A stretch of 64,000 nt of DNA from Rhodanobacter denitrificans (GCF_000230695.2 NC_020541.1:4092001-4156000); one strand, 5' to 3'; counted from the first letter of the stretch, positions 36,801-44,846 are shown. Numbers and translations are program-made. Notes: generated by a model not told the origin, from the sequence alone.

Positions 36801-39527
36801 CTGGTGATCTGGAACGAGGACCGCATCGGCTACCGGCAGGAGCTGCACGACCTGATCATGGGCCTGATCGCCTCCGGCAGCGGGGCCAGCCTGCTCGACC
36901 GCCCCGGCGGCATCTTCGTGCGCTCCGGGCAGCAGCTGTCCGGCGAGGACCGGCTGGTGATGCTGGCCAGCGCGCGGATCATCCTGGGCGACGGCCGCGG
37001 CAGCCTGGCCGAACAGATCGGCCGGCGCCAGGTGGAGACCCACGCGCCGCGCTTCGAGCCGAGCCGGCCCCGGCGCATCGCCAGCGCCACGCTCGCCGGC
37101 GGCGCCGGCGCGGCGCCGGCGCTGCAGCTGGCCAACCCGCACGGCGGCTTCAGCCACGACGGCCGCGAGTACGTGATCACCCTGGCCGCCGGCGACAGCA
37201 CGCCGGCGCCGTGGGCGAACGTGCTGGCCAACCCGCGCTTCGGCACGGTGATCTCCGAGAGCGGCAGCGCCTACAGCTGGGGCGAGAACGCACACGAATT
37301 CCGGCTCAGCCCGTGGCACGACGACCCGGTCGGCGACGGCAGCGGCGAGGCGCTGTACCTGCGCGACGAGGACACCGGACAGCTGTGGTCGCCCACGCCA
37401 CTGCCGTGCCGCGGCAGCGGCAGCTACGTCACCCGCCACGGCTTCGGCTACAGCGTGTTCGAGCACCACGAGGACGGCATCCACTCCGAGCTGTGGGTCT
37501 ACGTGGCGCTGGACGCGTCGGTGAAGTTCTCGGTGCTGAAGCTGCGCAACGACTCCGGCCAGCCGCGTCGGCTCAGCGTCACCGGCTACGTCGAATGGCT
37601 GCTCGGCGACCTGCGCGCGAAGACCGCGATGCACGTGGTCACCGAGTCGGACCCGGCCAGCGGCGCGCTGTTCGCGCGCAACGCCTACAACAGCGAGTTC
37701 CCGAACCGCGTAGCGTTCTTCGACGTGGACGACCCCGCGCGCGGCATCGGCGGCGACCGCAGCGAATTCCTCGGCCGCAACGGCAGCCTGCGCGCGCCAG
37801 CCGGGCTGGGCCGCGCACACCTGTCCGGCCGGCTCGGTGCCGGGATGGATCCCTGCGCGGCGCTGCAGTCGATGGTGAGCCTGGGCGACGGCGAGCAGCG
37901 CCAGCTGATCTTCCGCCTCGGCCTGGGTCGCGACGCCGCCGAGGCCAGTGCGCTGGTGCAGCGCTTCCGCGGGAGCGGCAGCGCCGCCAACGCACTGGAC
38001 CAGGTGCGCGCACACTGGGCGCGCGTACTCGGCGCGGTGCAGGTGCACACGCCGGAGCCCGCGCTCGACGTGCTCGCCAACGGCTGGCTGCTGTACCAGA
38101 CCATCGCCTGCCGGCTGTGGGCGCGCAGCGGCTACTACCAGAGCGGCGGCGCGTTCGGCTTCCGCGACCAGCTGCAGGACTCGATGGCGACCGTGCACGC
38201 CGCGCCGGAACTGTCGCGCGCGCAGCTGCTGTTGTGCGCCGCGCACCAGTTCGCCGAAGGCGACGTGCAGCACTGGTGGCACCCGCCGCGGGACCGCGGC
38301 GTGCGCACCACCTGTTCCGACGACTGCCTGTGGCTGCCGCTGGCCATCGCGCGCTACGTGCTGGCCAGCGCCGACCGCGGCGTGCTGGACGAATGCGTCG
38401 GCTACATAGAGGGCCGTCCGCTGCACGAGGGCGAGGAGTCGTACTACGACCTGCCGCAGCCCTCGGCCCTGCGCGAGACGCTGTACCAGCATGGCGTGCG
38501 CGCCATCGAGCGCAGCTTTGCCCTGCGCGGCGCGCACGGCCTGCCGCTGATCGGCGGCGGTGACTGGAACGACGGCATGAACCGGGTCGGCGAACACGGC
38601 CGCGGCGAAAGCGTGTGGCTGGGCTTCTTCTCCTGCGAGGTGCTGCAGCGCTTCGCCGAGGTGGCCCGGCTGCACGACGACGAGCCGTTCGCGCAACACT
38701 GCGAAGGCGAAGTGGCCAGGTTGCGCACCGCGCTGGAACAGCACGGTTGGGATGGCGCCTGGTATCGCCGCGCCTACTTCGACGACGGCACGCCGCTCGG
38801 CTCCGCCAGCAACGACGAATGCCGCATCGACTCGATCGCGCAGAGCTGGTCGGTGCTGTCCGGCATCGGCGCGCCCGGGCGCCAGCGGCAGGCGATGGAC
38901 TCGCTGGACGCCCGCCTGGTGCGCCGCGACGCCGGCCTGGTGCAGCTGCTGGCGCCGCCGTTCGACCAATCCGCGCTCGACCCCGGCTACATCAAGGGCT
39001 ACCTGCCCGGCGTGCGCGAGAACGGCGGCCAGTACACGCATGCCGCGATCTGGGCCACGATGGCGTTCGCCGAACTCGGCGACAGCGCGCGCGCGTGGGA
39101 ACTGCTGCGCATGATCAACCCGGTCAACCACGGCCTCGACGCGGCTTCCGTGGACGTCTACAAGGTCGAACCCTACGTGGTCAGCGCCGACGTCTACGCG
39201 GTGGCCCCGCACGTTGGCCGCGGCGGCTGGAGCTGGTACACCGGCTCCGCCGGCTGGATGTACCGGCTGATCGTGGAATCGCTGCTGGGCCTGCGCCTGG
39301 AAGCCGGCACGCTGCGCTTCGCGCCGGTGCTGCCGCCGGAGTGGGAAGGCTTCTCGGTCGACTACCGCCACCGCGACACGCTCTACCGCATCCGCCTGCA
39401 CCAGAGCGACGCCGGCACGCCGAGCACGCTGTGGCTGGACGGCGAGATGCAGCCCGACGGCGGCATCCCGCTCGCCGACGACGGCGCGGAGCACAGCGTG
39501 GAGCTGAACTGGCCGCGCCGCCCATGA
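30885..39527 (+). CDS. ndvB: Cyclic beta-1,2-glucan synthase (NdvB-type, GT84-GH94)
   Basis: A giant inner-membrane enzyme that makes, elongates and cyclises beta-1,2-glucan. It has 2880 residues from a TTG at 30885 with AAGGAA placed about 8 bases upstream, so translation is likely at this rare codon. The N-terminal helical region is followed by membrane segments (near residues 425-465) and a GT84-like domain with DTDTELP (near 641) and RWIRGDWQLLPW (near 789). Further membrane helices follow (about 835-1010). Next is a glycoamylase-like domain (WGVSESGYNMLDAHFTYQY, near 1425). The C-terminal GH94 phosphorylase-like domain has FGFRDQLQDSMA and GGDWNDGMN (near 2558). NdvB products act in osmoadaptation and host interaction. 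It is the last core gene before the integrase remnants. Confidence 0.93.
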   Translation: MNIGNLLDLLKLRRLQAFRRRRAAARTRPEQEPALRAELFSAEQMERHGRALAGLHRLSARTSMDSLLARLDDNEAVLTHTCERLTDATRKRRRITPAAEWLLDNFYLVEEQVRIARRHLPKGYSRELPRLASGPSAGLPRVYDIALEIISHGDGRVDTHILQHFVDAYQEVSPLKLGELWAIPIMLRLALIENLRRVAARVMADWRDRGKAARWADAMTAIAGREPNSVVLVVADMARSDPPMNGPFVAEMARRLQGQSPALALPLSWIEQRLAASGQSIERLVQLEAQQQAANQVSISNSIGSLRTLSAIDWRDFVERCSLVEQCLREDPAGVYAAMDFATRDRYRHVVEAMARRHRLTELQVAEAAIALSQAAAPTDSSVPLPQHVGYYLIDRGRLQLERQLGIRPPLRETLRRGFDRAPLPIYLGLLALVTFAFAQPLVTAAAHDRWPSWALVALAVPAAILASQLGLSLLNWIATLSIAPRQLPRMDYSHGIPAAARTLVAIPSLIASAQDVDELAEALEVRFLGNRDEHLHFALLTDFTDADHESLPGDEALLRRAQRRIEALNDRYASAKADRFFLFHRPRRWNPGEQCWMGHERKRGKLADLNALLRGNAHDRFMRVVGDVAALGPVQYVITLDTDTELPRDAAQAFVGTIDHPLNRAVYDPERRRVVSGYAILQPRVGISLPSTARSHYAQLYGSDAGIDPYTRMVSDVYQDVFGEGSFVGKGIYAIDPFERTLDGRFPDNRILSHDLVEGCHARSGLLSDVQLFETYPARYGADVKRRHRWIRGDWQLLPWLLPWAPTAHAGWRRNALTALSRWKILDNLRRSLVPPALLALLVSGWLLMSPVLSWTVAVLSMVLLPPLLAALLELVQKPREVQLDQHLRAAFRASLQHFARMALGLAWLPHEALYHLDAIVCTLWRVTVSQRHLLQWQPSGEVERHGGHAPAVLWRLMWIGPVLALALGVALALERPLALWLATPLLLLWLGSPALAWWISQPRTPVAFAPNAAQQRFLRTLARQTWAFFDVHVGATGHWLPPDNLQERPDPTVAHRTSPTNIGLALLANLAAHDFGFLGTGRLLERTRLTLATMQGLPRHRGHFYNWYDTQSLQPLAPLYVSAVDSGNLAGHLLTLRPGLEELADQPVFRPDLLHGLHDTLALLRDTLDPDLAHTLDPLDRHLQEGAAAPPASTGAASALLRQLRGHAQALLPRLDTEPGSEAQFWLDALLAQCDELCDEAAAFGLDPPADDETSFEGIPTLRQLARIEPLAWPAAADAEGVRERARARLAAIEQLAQQAGELALVDYRFLYDGARDLLAIGYNVDQRRLDAGYYDLLASEARLASFVGIAQGQLPQDNWFALGRLLTTVGGEPVLLSWTGSMFEYLMPMLVMPSYEGTLLDQTCRAAVARQVEYGNQLGVPWGVSESGYNMLDAHFTYQYRAFGVPGLGLKRGLGDDVVVAPYASALALMVVPAAATKNLQRLAEAGARGRYGLYEAIDYTPARLPLGQDSALVRQFMAHHQGMSLLALGHALLGRPMQRRFESDPQFQATSLLLQERVPKTAAEYLHASGFPESDGASRPAEARLRVFADPDRPRPAVQLLSNGHYHVMLSSAGGGYSRRGELALTRWHEDITCDAWGMFCYLRDVASGEYWSTAYQPTRRKTEQFEAIFSDARAEFRVREREFDAHTEIVVSPEDDIELRRTRITNRSRTRRTIELTSYAEVVLAPPAADAAHPAFSKLFVQTELVPSLQAIVCTRRPRSAGEQVPWLFHLLAVHDADIDAISYETDRARFIGRGRSTAEPQALDREQARLSDSAGPVLDPIVAIRCRLTLEPEQSATIDFVTGYAAQRDGCLQLIGKYRDRHLADRVFDLAWTHSQVLLRQLNASLADAQLYEHMATGILYPNAGLRAEPAVLRGNRRGQSGLWGQSVSGDLPIVLLQIASPARIELVRQLVQAHAYWRQKGLAVDLVIWNEDRIGYRQELHDLIMGLIASGSGASLLDRPGGIFVRSGQQLSGEDRLVMLASARIILGDGRGSLAEQIGRRQVETHAPRFEPSRPRRIASATLAGGAGAAPALQLANPHGGFSHDGREYVITLAAGDSTPAPWANVLANPRFGTVISESGSAYSWGENAHEFRLSPWHDDPVGDGSGEALYLRDEDTGQLWSPTPLPCRGSGSYVTRHGFGYSVFEHHEDGIHSELWVYVALDASVKFSVLKLRNDSGQPRRLSVTGYVEWLLGDLRAKTAMHVVTESDPASGALFARNAYNSEFPNRVAFFDVDDPARGIGGDRSEFLGRNGSLRAPAGLGRAHLSGRLGAGMDPCAALQSMVSLGDGEQRQLIFRLGLGRDAAEASALVQRFRGSGSAANALDQVRAHWARVLGAVQVHTPEPALDVLANGWLLYQTIACRLWARSGYYQSGGAFGFRDQLQDSMATVHAAPELSRAQLLLCAAHQFAEGDVQHWWHPPRDRGVRTTCSDDCLWLPLAIARYVLASADRGVLDECVGYIEGRPLHEGEESYYDLPQPSALRETLYQHGVRAIERSFALRGAHGLPLIGGGDWNDGMNRVGEHGRGESVWLGFFSCEVLQRFAEVARLHDDEPFAQHCEGEVARLRTALEQHGWDGAWYRRAYFDDGTPLGSASNDECRIDSIAQSWSVLSGIGAPGRQRQAMDSLDARLVRRDAGLVQLLAPPFDQSALDPGYIKGYLPGVRENGGQYTHAAIWATMAFAELGDSARAWELLRMINPVNHGLDAASVDVYKVEPYVVSADVYAVAPHVGRGGWSWYTGSAGWMYRLIVESLLGLRLEAGTLRFAPVLPPEWEGFSVDYRHRDTLYRIRLHQSDAGTPSTLWLDGEMQPDGGIPLADDGAEHSVELNWPRRP

Positions 39528-39569
39528 AGCCGGCCGCGGCGGCGCATGCCTGCGCCCAGCGGTCCCATG

Positions 39570-39706
39570 GACTCGGCACGCCGTGGCCGCCGCGGTTCAG
39601 AACGTGGGTGCAGATCTTGCCGCACACGGATGTGCCAATGCCGCGGGTGCATGGATGCGCAAGAGCGGCCGTGGCCGCTACGTCCTTGTAACCGGGCAGC
39701 TCATCG
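39570..39706 (-). pseudogene. Degenerate second copy of an integron-integrase 3' end
   Basis: Minus-strand reading gives IDELPGYKDVA, then a disrupted stretch, then KICTHVLNRGGHGVPSPWDR. These parallel IQELLGHKDVA and QIYLHVLNRGGHGVLSPLDR of the adjacent intI fragment. The copy begins at essentially the same codon (I-Q-E-L) where the island interrupts intI, and starts right at the stop codon of the first fragment. It has lost the catalytic His (Y instead) and contains extra residues, so it is an old relic. Confidence 0.6.
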
Positions 39707-39809
39707 ATCCAGCGGACTCAACACCCCATGTCCACCGCGGTTCAGAACGTGCAGGTAGATCTGCGTGGTTGCGACGTCCTTGTGGCCGAGCAGTTCCTGG
39801 ATCGTGCGG
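39701..39809 (-). pseudogene. intI: 3' fragment of the interrupted integron integrase
   Basis: Encodes RTIQELLGHKDVATTQIYLH and then VLNRGGHGVLSPLDR and a stop. This is the C-terminal end of a tyrosine recombinase, with the catalytic His (LGH) and nucleophilic Tyr (IYLH). Its 5' part is 23 kb to the right. Joining base 62920 to base 39809 restores GAC-ATC-CGC-ACG (D-I-R-T) in frame. Upstream sequence in this frame (TYGSR-like) is island DNA. Confidence 0.85.
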
Positions 39810-40145
39810 CTGCCATAAATAGATGGGAAACATAGCGTGACGCCATCAGATCTGGCTGTGTACGATGCGACATGCCTCTTGATGTGTTGCCACAGCACCA
39901 AATTGGCGCCTGTCACGACATTCTGGACAGGTGGTGTTGCCAACTTCACAGACACCGACTTTAGGCGTGATGAAGAAGCTGGCGGTGTTTATGACGACAA
40001 CGCTGATGTCTTGCAGTGAGTTCATGCATGAGGCGATGCGGTTGGTCGCGGATCACGGTGTGTCAGCGTTACGGACTACCCCGCGGCCCGGAGCTGTACG
40101 GAGGCGCGCTAGCCAAATGGGTGCGATGCACATCCTGATATTTGC
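39810..40145. other. Non-coding left end of the island
   Basis: 336 bases without a convincing gene. The first 90 bases (CTGCCATAAATAGATGGGAA onward) are clearly poorer in G+C than the flanking chromosome, like the AT-rich 3' end described for GInts. An inverted repeat CCTGTC/GACAGG occurs at 39909-39914 and 39926-39931 and might be a recombinase-binding site. Short open frames here show no family resemblance. Confidence 0.5.
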
Positions 40146-40880
40146 TTATGTTCCATAAAACTGGATGCCCCTGTGGCAGATATCAGGAAGCACTTCATCC
40201 GGTGCGAAGAACGCAATGCTCAGGGGAAGATCCATTCGCGGCGACTTAGTTTTGAGGGCTAGCGTCACAAGTTGGAGGAGTCGCTCTTTGGCCGCCGAAC
40301 CCGCCACTACGCCAAGAAGAATGAATTCCTCCGGCTTGTTGCCTTGGGTGTTCACCTCCACCAGATAGGCGGCCCTAACAGTCCCCTCCCGATCGAACAA
40401 CTCACGTAGTACCTCGTCAACTTCGCTCGTTGAGACGCTAGGCAGACGTGCAAGCAAGGCTTCGTTGTCAATGGGTTCCTGCTGCGCAAAGTAGCCAAGC
40501 TCTCTGCCCTCAAGAATCGCCGTAATTTCCGGTGGATACAGTGCCACTGCATCGATATTTGGATTGAGAATCAAGGTGGCGCCGCGTGTAAGTTCAAACA
40601 GACGCCGACCCGACATAGCCACAATCGAAACACCATCGCGCAAAGGCTGCTCTGCCTGGGTGCGGTCACTGAAGAACGGAAGCACCGTTTGACCATTGTC
40701 CGGGCGTATGAACTGGAAGAAGCGCATACGCCCTTCAGGCGGTCTTTTCGATGGGACATGCGCGTACACGGTGGCGTCGAGGAGGGCTTGAAACACCGCC
40801 TCTTGAGCCTTTGACGGATCCATCCCCGCCGGCGTCGACCTTGCCGTAGCAAGGAGATCATCAAGTTTCGTTGGGGTCAT
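40146..40880 (-). CDS. SseB-like protein
   Basis: A 244-residue cytoplasmic protein. Its N-terminal half (AHVPSKRPPEGRMRFFQFIRPDNGQTVLPFFSDRTQAEQ ... NPNIDAVALYPPEITAIL, split here) has the SseB N-terminal domain pattern. The C-terminal half (VDEVLRELFDREGTVRAAYLVEV, FAPDEVLPDICHRG) resembles the SseB C-terminal domain. SseB was named for enhanced serine sensitivity; its molecular role is unknown. It is the last of three overlapping minus-strand genes, its ATG overlapping the previous stop by 20 bases, so the three form an operon at the island edge. Confidence 0.7.
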   Translation of the reverse strand: MTPTKLDDLLATARSTPAGMDPSKAQEAVFQALLDATVYAHVPSKRPPEGRMRFFQFIRPDNGQTVLPFFSDRTQAEQPLRDGVSIVAMSGRRLFELTRGATLILNPNIDAVALYPPEITAILEGRELGYFAQQEPIDNEALLARLPSVSTSEVDEVLRELFDREGTVRAAYLVEVNTQGNKPEEFILLGVVAGSAAKERLLQLVTLALKTKSPRMDLPLSIAFFAPDEVLPDICHRGIQFYGT

Positions 40881-41142
40881 TCCGTTCTACTTGGCGTGGT
40901 GGGGGCCAACGTTCCGATGGCTTTCCGTCGACGCTGGTGTCGAAGATCGGCTCCAGAACATAGGCTGGGCTGGCCAACTCATGCCATCCCGCTTGGAACA
41001 CCTCGTTGGCTGACGGGTAGTGCCGCAGAAGCCACTTGGCTTCACTGCGTACCGAGGCCGGAACTCGACGGTTGCCGAGCAGCTGCGCCAAGAACGCCCT
41101 CGTTTCGATGACTGCTCTCGAACGTTCATACGGCAGCGTCAT
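40861..41142 (-). CDS. BPSL0761-family small protein
   Basis: A 93-residue protein, MTLPYERSRAVIETRAFLAQ followed by VPASVRSEAKWLLRHYPSANEV. This pattern is seen in the small BPSL0761-type proteins that occur on islands and integrated elements of beta- and gammaproteobacteria. The function is unknown. It is translationally coupled on both sides: its ATG overlaps the stop of the 118-residue gene by 4 bases, and its 3' end overlaps the SseB-like gene. Confidence 0.65.
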   Translation of the reverse strand: MTLPYERSRAVIETRAFLAQLLGNRRVPASVRSEAKWLLRHYPSANEVFQAGWHELASPAYVLEPIFDTSVDGKPSERWPPPRQVERNDPNET

Positions 41143-41495
41143 GACTGTTGCACTTGTGCGCTCGTCGAATACTTCCACCGGTGCTCGCGGAACACCGGGG
41201 CGTAGCGACTGAGGAACTGCTTCATGGTTCCCTTGTACTTCAGCGCCTCCCCGGGGAGTGATATGGCAAGCGCTTTCGCGATACTGAGGGCATACGAAAC
41301 CTGGCTCTGGGTTGGTGGCTGGAGATCGTCGTCCAGGATGCTCGCCAGACTGGTGATCAACCGCGATTCGAACGGCGCGTTGGTGCCCGTGCTCAGACAA
41401 CGCTCCAGCTGGATGCCCAGGGCCTCCCGGGAGCTCCAGCTCATCGCGATGTCCAAAGACAGATCCAGATCATCATCGACCAATCGCAGCGGCAT
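41139..41495 (-). CDS. Hypothetical protein, first gene of a three-gene island operon
   Basis: A 118-residue protein with an acidic N terminus (MPLRLVDDDLDLSLDIAMSW). The basic C-terminal half contains PTQSQVSYALSIAKALAISLP, then KGTMKQFLSRYAPVFREHRW. No known domain was recognised. It begins 82 bases from the divergent HTH gene, and the interval contains inverted repeats, so the HTH protein may control this operon as well as the restriction genes. Confidence 0.55.
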   Translation of the reverse strand: MPLRLVDDDLDLSLDIAMSWSSREALGIQLERCLSTGTNAPFESRLITSLASILDDDLQPPTQSQVSYALSIAKALAISLPGEALKYKGTMKQFLSRYAPVFREHRWKYSTSAQVQQS

Positions 41496-41510
41496 CGTCG
41501 TGTCATCCTT

Positions 41511-41559
41511 CGATACTTATATATAGACTACATCTAAAGGAGTAGTCCTAAAAGTATCG
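41511..41559. promoter_or_regulatory. Nested inverted repeats in the divergent promoter region (candidate controller operator)
   Basis: An outer pair, CGATACTT (41511-41518) and AAGTATCG (41552-41559), is exact. Inside it, GACTAC (41526-41531) and GTAGTC (41542-41547) are also exact. GACT/AGTC half-sites spaced like this resemble the C-boxes bound by restriction-modification controller proteins. They overlap the AT-rich promoter stretch between the leftward operon and the HTH gene. Confidence 0.55.
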
Positions 41560-41577
41560 TCTGCTTACGGTCACCGC

Positions 41578-41802
41578 ATGGACAAGGTGACGCTACAGAC
41601 CAAATTGGGTACCGCCGTGCGTGAGCGTCGACAGGCCCTTGAATACAGCCAGGACACATTCGCCGATGCCATCGGTATGCACCGCGCTTACTACAGCGCC
41701 ATCGAGCGCGGCGAGCGGAACGTAACGCTGGCCACCCTCGCCAAGGTGGCAGAGGGGCTGGACATGCCGATCGCCGCGTTGATGGCGCAAGCCAAGCTTT
41801 AA
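41578..41802 (+). CDS. XRE-family HTH regulator, controller-protein-like
   Basis: A 74-residue DNA-binding protein consisting almost only of an HTH_3/XRE domain: [40 protein letters not shown], then [16 protein letters not shown]. The length and placement just ahead of hsdM match the C-proteins that time expression of restriction-modification genes by binding C-boxes in their own promoter. Such proteins are better known from type II systems, so control of this type I system is inferred. Confidence 0.85.
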   Translation: MDKVTLQTKLGTAVRERRQALEYSQDTFADAIGMHRAYYSAIERGERNVTLATLAKVAEGLDMPIAALMAQAKL

Positions 41803-41852
41803 GCCCTGCCGCCGGCATACCGATTGGCCCAGGACTACCGGGAACAACATCA

Positions 41853-43463
41853 TTGAATATCGAGTTGAGAAAGACCCTCTGGGCCGCCGCCGACAAGCTG
41901 CGCTCCAGCATGGACGCGGCCGAGTACAAGCATTTGGTGCTTGGGCTGATCTTCGTGAAGTACATCTCCGATGCGTTCGACGAGTTGCGCAGCGGACTGC
42001 GCGTGGCGCTGGCTGATCCGGAATCCGAGTTGTACCTCGAAGATCCCGTGATGCGCGCCGCCGCGGAAGAGGATCGCGACTATTACACCGCCGCCAACGT
42101 GTTCTGGGTGCCCGAGCAGGCGCGCTGGGAAAACCTTCGCGCGCACGCCAAGCAGGCGAACATCGGCCGCCGCATCGACGCCGCACTGGACGCGATCGAG
42201 GCGGACAACCCGCGCCTGAAGGGCATCCTCGACAAGCGTTTCGGCCGCGCCCAGCTGGAACCGGGCAAGCTCGGCGAGCTGGTCGACCTAGTCTCCACGA
42301 TCGGTTTCGGCGCGGGCGGCAAGGCCAAGGACGTGCTTGGCGAGGTGTACGAATACTTCCTCGGCCAGTTCGCCAGCGCCGAAGGCAAGAAGGGCGGCCA
42401 GTTCTACACGCCCGCCTCGGTGGTCGAGGTGCTGGTGGAAATCCTCGGCCCGCACCAGGGCAAGGTGTATGACCCGTGCTGCGGTTCCGGCGGCATGTTC
42501 GTGCAGTCGGAGAAGTTCGTGGAGAGCCACGGCGGCCGCTTCGGCGACCTCAGCATCTACGGCCAGGAAGCGAACCCCACCACCTGGCGACTGGTGGCAA
42601 TGAACCTCGCCATCCGCGGCATGGATTTCAACCTCGGCAAGGAGCCGGCCGACACCTTCCACCGCGACCAACACCCCGACCTACGCGCCGACTACGTACT
42701 GGCCAACCCGCCGTTCAACATCAGCGACTGGGGCGGCGAGCGCCTTGCCGACGATCGCCGCTGGCAGTTCGGCACGCCGCCCGCCGGCAACGCCAACTAC
42801 GCCTGGCTGCAGCACATCCTGCACCACCTGTCCGCGCGCGGGCAGGCCGGCGTGGTGCTGGCCAACGGCAGCATGAGCTCCAACCAGAACAGCGAAGGCG
42901 CGATCCGCCAGGCGATGGTCGAACGCGACGTGGTCGAGGTGATGGTGGCGCTGCCGCCGCAACTGTTCTTCAACACCCAGATTCCCGCCTGCCTGTGGTT
43001 CCTGGCGAAAGACAAGACCAAGAACGGCCGCGACCGCCGCGGCGAAGTGCTGTTCATCGACGCCCGCAAACTCGGCCGCATGGAAGGCCGCGTGTTCCGC
43101 GTCTTCGACGACGAAGACATCGCCCGCATCGGCGACACCGTGCACCGCTGGCGTCAGGCTTTTCCCCCTCTCCCCCCGGCGACCGAAGGAAGTTCCCGTG
43201 GGAGAGAGGGCCGGGGTGAGGGTTTGGCCTACGCCGACGTCCCCGGCTTCTGCCGCAGCGTGCCCCTCGCCGAAATCGCCGAACACGGCTACGTGCTCAC
43301 CCCTGGCCGCTACGTGGGCGCGGAGGATATCGAGGACGACGACGAGGTGTTCAGCGAGAAGATGGAGCGGCTAACCGCGCAGCTCGCCGAGCAGATGGCG
43401 AAGGGTGTGGAGCTGGATGCGCTGATCCGGGAGAAGCTGGGGGCGTTGGGTTATGGCGTCTGA
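41853..43463 (+). CDS. hsdM: Type I restriction-modification methyltransferase subunit HsdM
   Basis: N6-adenine DNA methyltransferase subunit of about 536 residues from a TTG at 41853. The N-terminal HsdM bundle ([24 protein letters not shown]) is followed by the SAM-binding region ([15 protein letters not shown]) and the catalytic NPPF motif ([13 protein letters not shown], near residue 286). The C-terminal part ends in [19 protein letters not shown]. Between WRQ and the conserved YADVPGF segment it carries an insertion of about 21 residues encoded by a palindromic repeat (see 43160-43222). It overlaps hsdS by 11 bases. Its nuclease partner hsdR is 8.6 kb downstream beyond other defence genes. 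Confidence 0.93.
   Translation: MNIELRKTLWAAADKLRSSMDAAEYKHLVLGLIFVKYISDAFDELRSGLRVALADPESELYLEDPVMRAAAEEDRDYYTAANVFWVPEQARWENLRAHAKQANIGRRIDAALDAIEADNPRLKGILDKRFGRAQLEPGKLGELVDLVSTIGFGAGGKAKDVLGEVYEYFLGQFASAEGKKGGQFYTPASVVEVLVEILGPHQGKVYDPCCGSGGMFVQSEKFVESHGGRFGDLSIYGQEANPTTWRLVAMNLAIRGMDFNLGKEPADTFHRDQHPDLRADYVLANPPFNISDWGGERLADDRRWQFGTPPAGNANYAWLQHILHHLSARGQAGVVLANGSMSSNQNSEGAIRQAMVERDVVEVMVALPPQLFFNTQIPACLWFLAKDKTKNGRDRRGEVLFIDARKLGRMEGRVFRVFDDEDIARIGDTVHRWRQAFPPLPPATEGSSRGREGRGEGLAYADVPGFCRSVPLAEIAEHGYVLTPGRYVGAEDIEDDDEVFSEKMERLTAQLAEQMAKGVELDALIREKLGALGYGV
43160..43222. repeat. CCCTCTCCCC/GGGAGAGGG palindromic repeat inside hsdM
   Basis: TTTTCCCCCTCTCCCC on one side and GGGAGAGAGGGCCGGGGTGA on the other form the arms of a widespread proteobacterial intergenic repeat. 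Here it lies within the hsdM reading frame. It preserves the frame, adding roughly [20 protein letters not shown] to the protein. Confidence 0.75.
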
Positions 43464-44751
43464 ATGGAAGACGCTTCCTCTTGAGGAATGCCTGGACGCG
43501 ATTATCGACTACCGGGGAAAAACCCCCCGCAAAGTTGACGCTGGCATCCCGTTGATCACTGCAAAGATCGTAAAGAACGGACGCATCCAAGAGCCTACTG
43601 AATTCATTTCGCCAGCTGACTTCGATGACTGGATGACCCGGGGACTACCTCGAATCGGTGATGTTGTTTTGACGACAGAAGCTCCACTTGGTGAAGTCGC
43701 GCAAATCGGACAATTGCCTGTCGCCTTGGCGCAACGAATCGTGACGCTGCGTGGGAAGCGAGGGTTGGTGGATAACAACTTCCTGCTGTATGCCCTTCAA
43801 TCGGAGCCGATGCAGACTCAGATGAAAGGACGTTCCTCCGGCACGACCGTACTGGGGATAAAACAGAGCGAATTGCGAAAAGTCGTGCTTGCGATTCCGC
43901 CGATGGAGCGGCAACAACTCGCAGCATCAGTACTGAAGGCGTTGGACACTCGAATCTCTCTGCTCGAAGAAACCAACGCCACCCTCGAAGCCATCGCCCA
44001 AACCCTGTTCAAATCGTGGTTCGTCGACTTCGATCCGGTGCATGCGAAAGCCGAAGGCCGCGTGCCGGATGGCATGGACGTCGCCACCGCCGCGCTGTTC
44101 CCCGACACCTTCGAAGATTCCCCGCTCGGCCCAATCCCGCAGGGTTGGCGCGCGGCCAGTCTTTCCGATTGCATGGAACTCAATCCACAACGTGTGTTGC
44201 GCAAAGGCAGCTTGGCGTCGTATCTGGATATGGCCAACGCACCGACCCAAGGTCATCGTCCAGCCGAAATCACGCAGCGCGAATTGGGATCAGGTAGCAA
44301 GTTCACCAATGGTGATACCTTGCTTGCGAAGATCACACCGTGCCTGGAAAACGGCAAGACCGCGTTCGTGGATTTCCTGGCCGACAACGAAGTTGGCTGG
44401 GGTTCGACGGAATTCATCGTGATGCGGCCCAAGGCTCCACTGCCTCCGTTTTGGGGTTACCTGTTGGCGCGCATGCCGAACTTTCGTGCGTTCGCGATTC
44501 AGGCAATGACTGGCACCAGCGGCAGACAACGTGTCGACTTGGGAAGCCTGAAGCAGTTTTCGGTAGTCGTGCCTGACGATGGCGTGGCAGAGGCTTTCGA
44601 GAAAATCATCGAGCCTCTGCGCGCGCGCATTGCCGCCGCGTCTAGCCATGCCGATAGCCTTTCCCAACTCCGCGACACCCTGCTCCCCCGCCTGATCTCC
44701 GGCAAGCTGCGCCTGCCCGACGCACAGGTCATCGAGAAAGCCATACCATGA
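43453..44751 (+). CDS. hsdS: Type I restriction-modification specificity subunit HsdS
   Basis: A 432-residue subunit that recognises the bipartite DNA target. It has two target-recognition domains. TRD1 covers about residues 1-150 ([24 protein letters not shown], then [15 protein letters not shown]) and TRD2 about residues 215-380 ([15 protein letters not shown], then [16 protein letters not shown]). They are separated by the conserved helix ([24 protein letters not shown]) and closed by a second one ([17 protein letters not shown]). TRD DNA is less GC-rich than the helices, as expected for exchanged specificity domains. The ATG lies inside the hsdM end. Confidence 0.93.
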   Translation: MASEWKTLPLEECLDAIIDYRGKTPRKVDAGIPLITAKIVKNGRIQEPTEFISPADFDDWMTRGLPRIGDVVLTTEAPLGEVAQIGQLPVALAQRIVTLRGKRGLVDNNFLLYALQSEPMQTQMKGRSSGTTVLGIKQSELRKVVLAIPPMERQQLAASVLKALDTRISLLEETNATLEAIAQTLFKSWFVDFDPVHAKAEGRVPDGMDVATAALFPDTFEDSPLGPIPQGWRAASLSDCMELNPQRVLRKGSLASYLDMANAPTQGHRPAEITQRELGSGSKFTNGDTLLAKITPCLENGKTAFVDFLADNEVGWGSTEFIVMRPKAPLPPFWGYLLARMPNFRAFAIQAMTGTSGRQRVDLGSLKQFSVVVPDDGVAEAFEKIIEPLRARIAAASSHADSLSQLRDTLLPRLISGKLRLPDAQVIEKAIP

Positions 44752-44846
44752 AGCCCAAGCTCAGCCAGCTTCAGCGCATCAACCCCGCGAGGCATGGCGA
44801 CACGAGGCGCTAGAGTTCACGCCGTAGCCTGTGAATCCTTTTGTGA

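Noticed and set aside
32181..39494. Very long open frames on the opposite strand and in another forward frame across ndvB
   Set aside because: Long stop-free shadows are expected in GC-rich coding DNA. Their translations are low-complexity Arg/Ala/Gln-rich with no domain, while the ndvB frame shows conserved motifs throughout.
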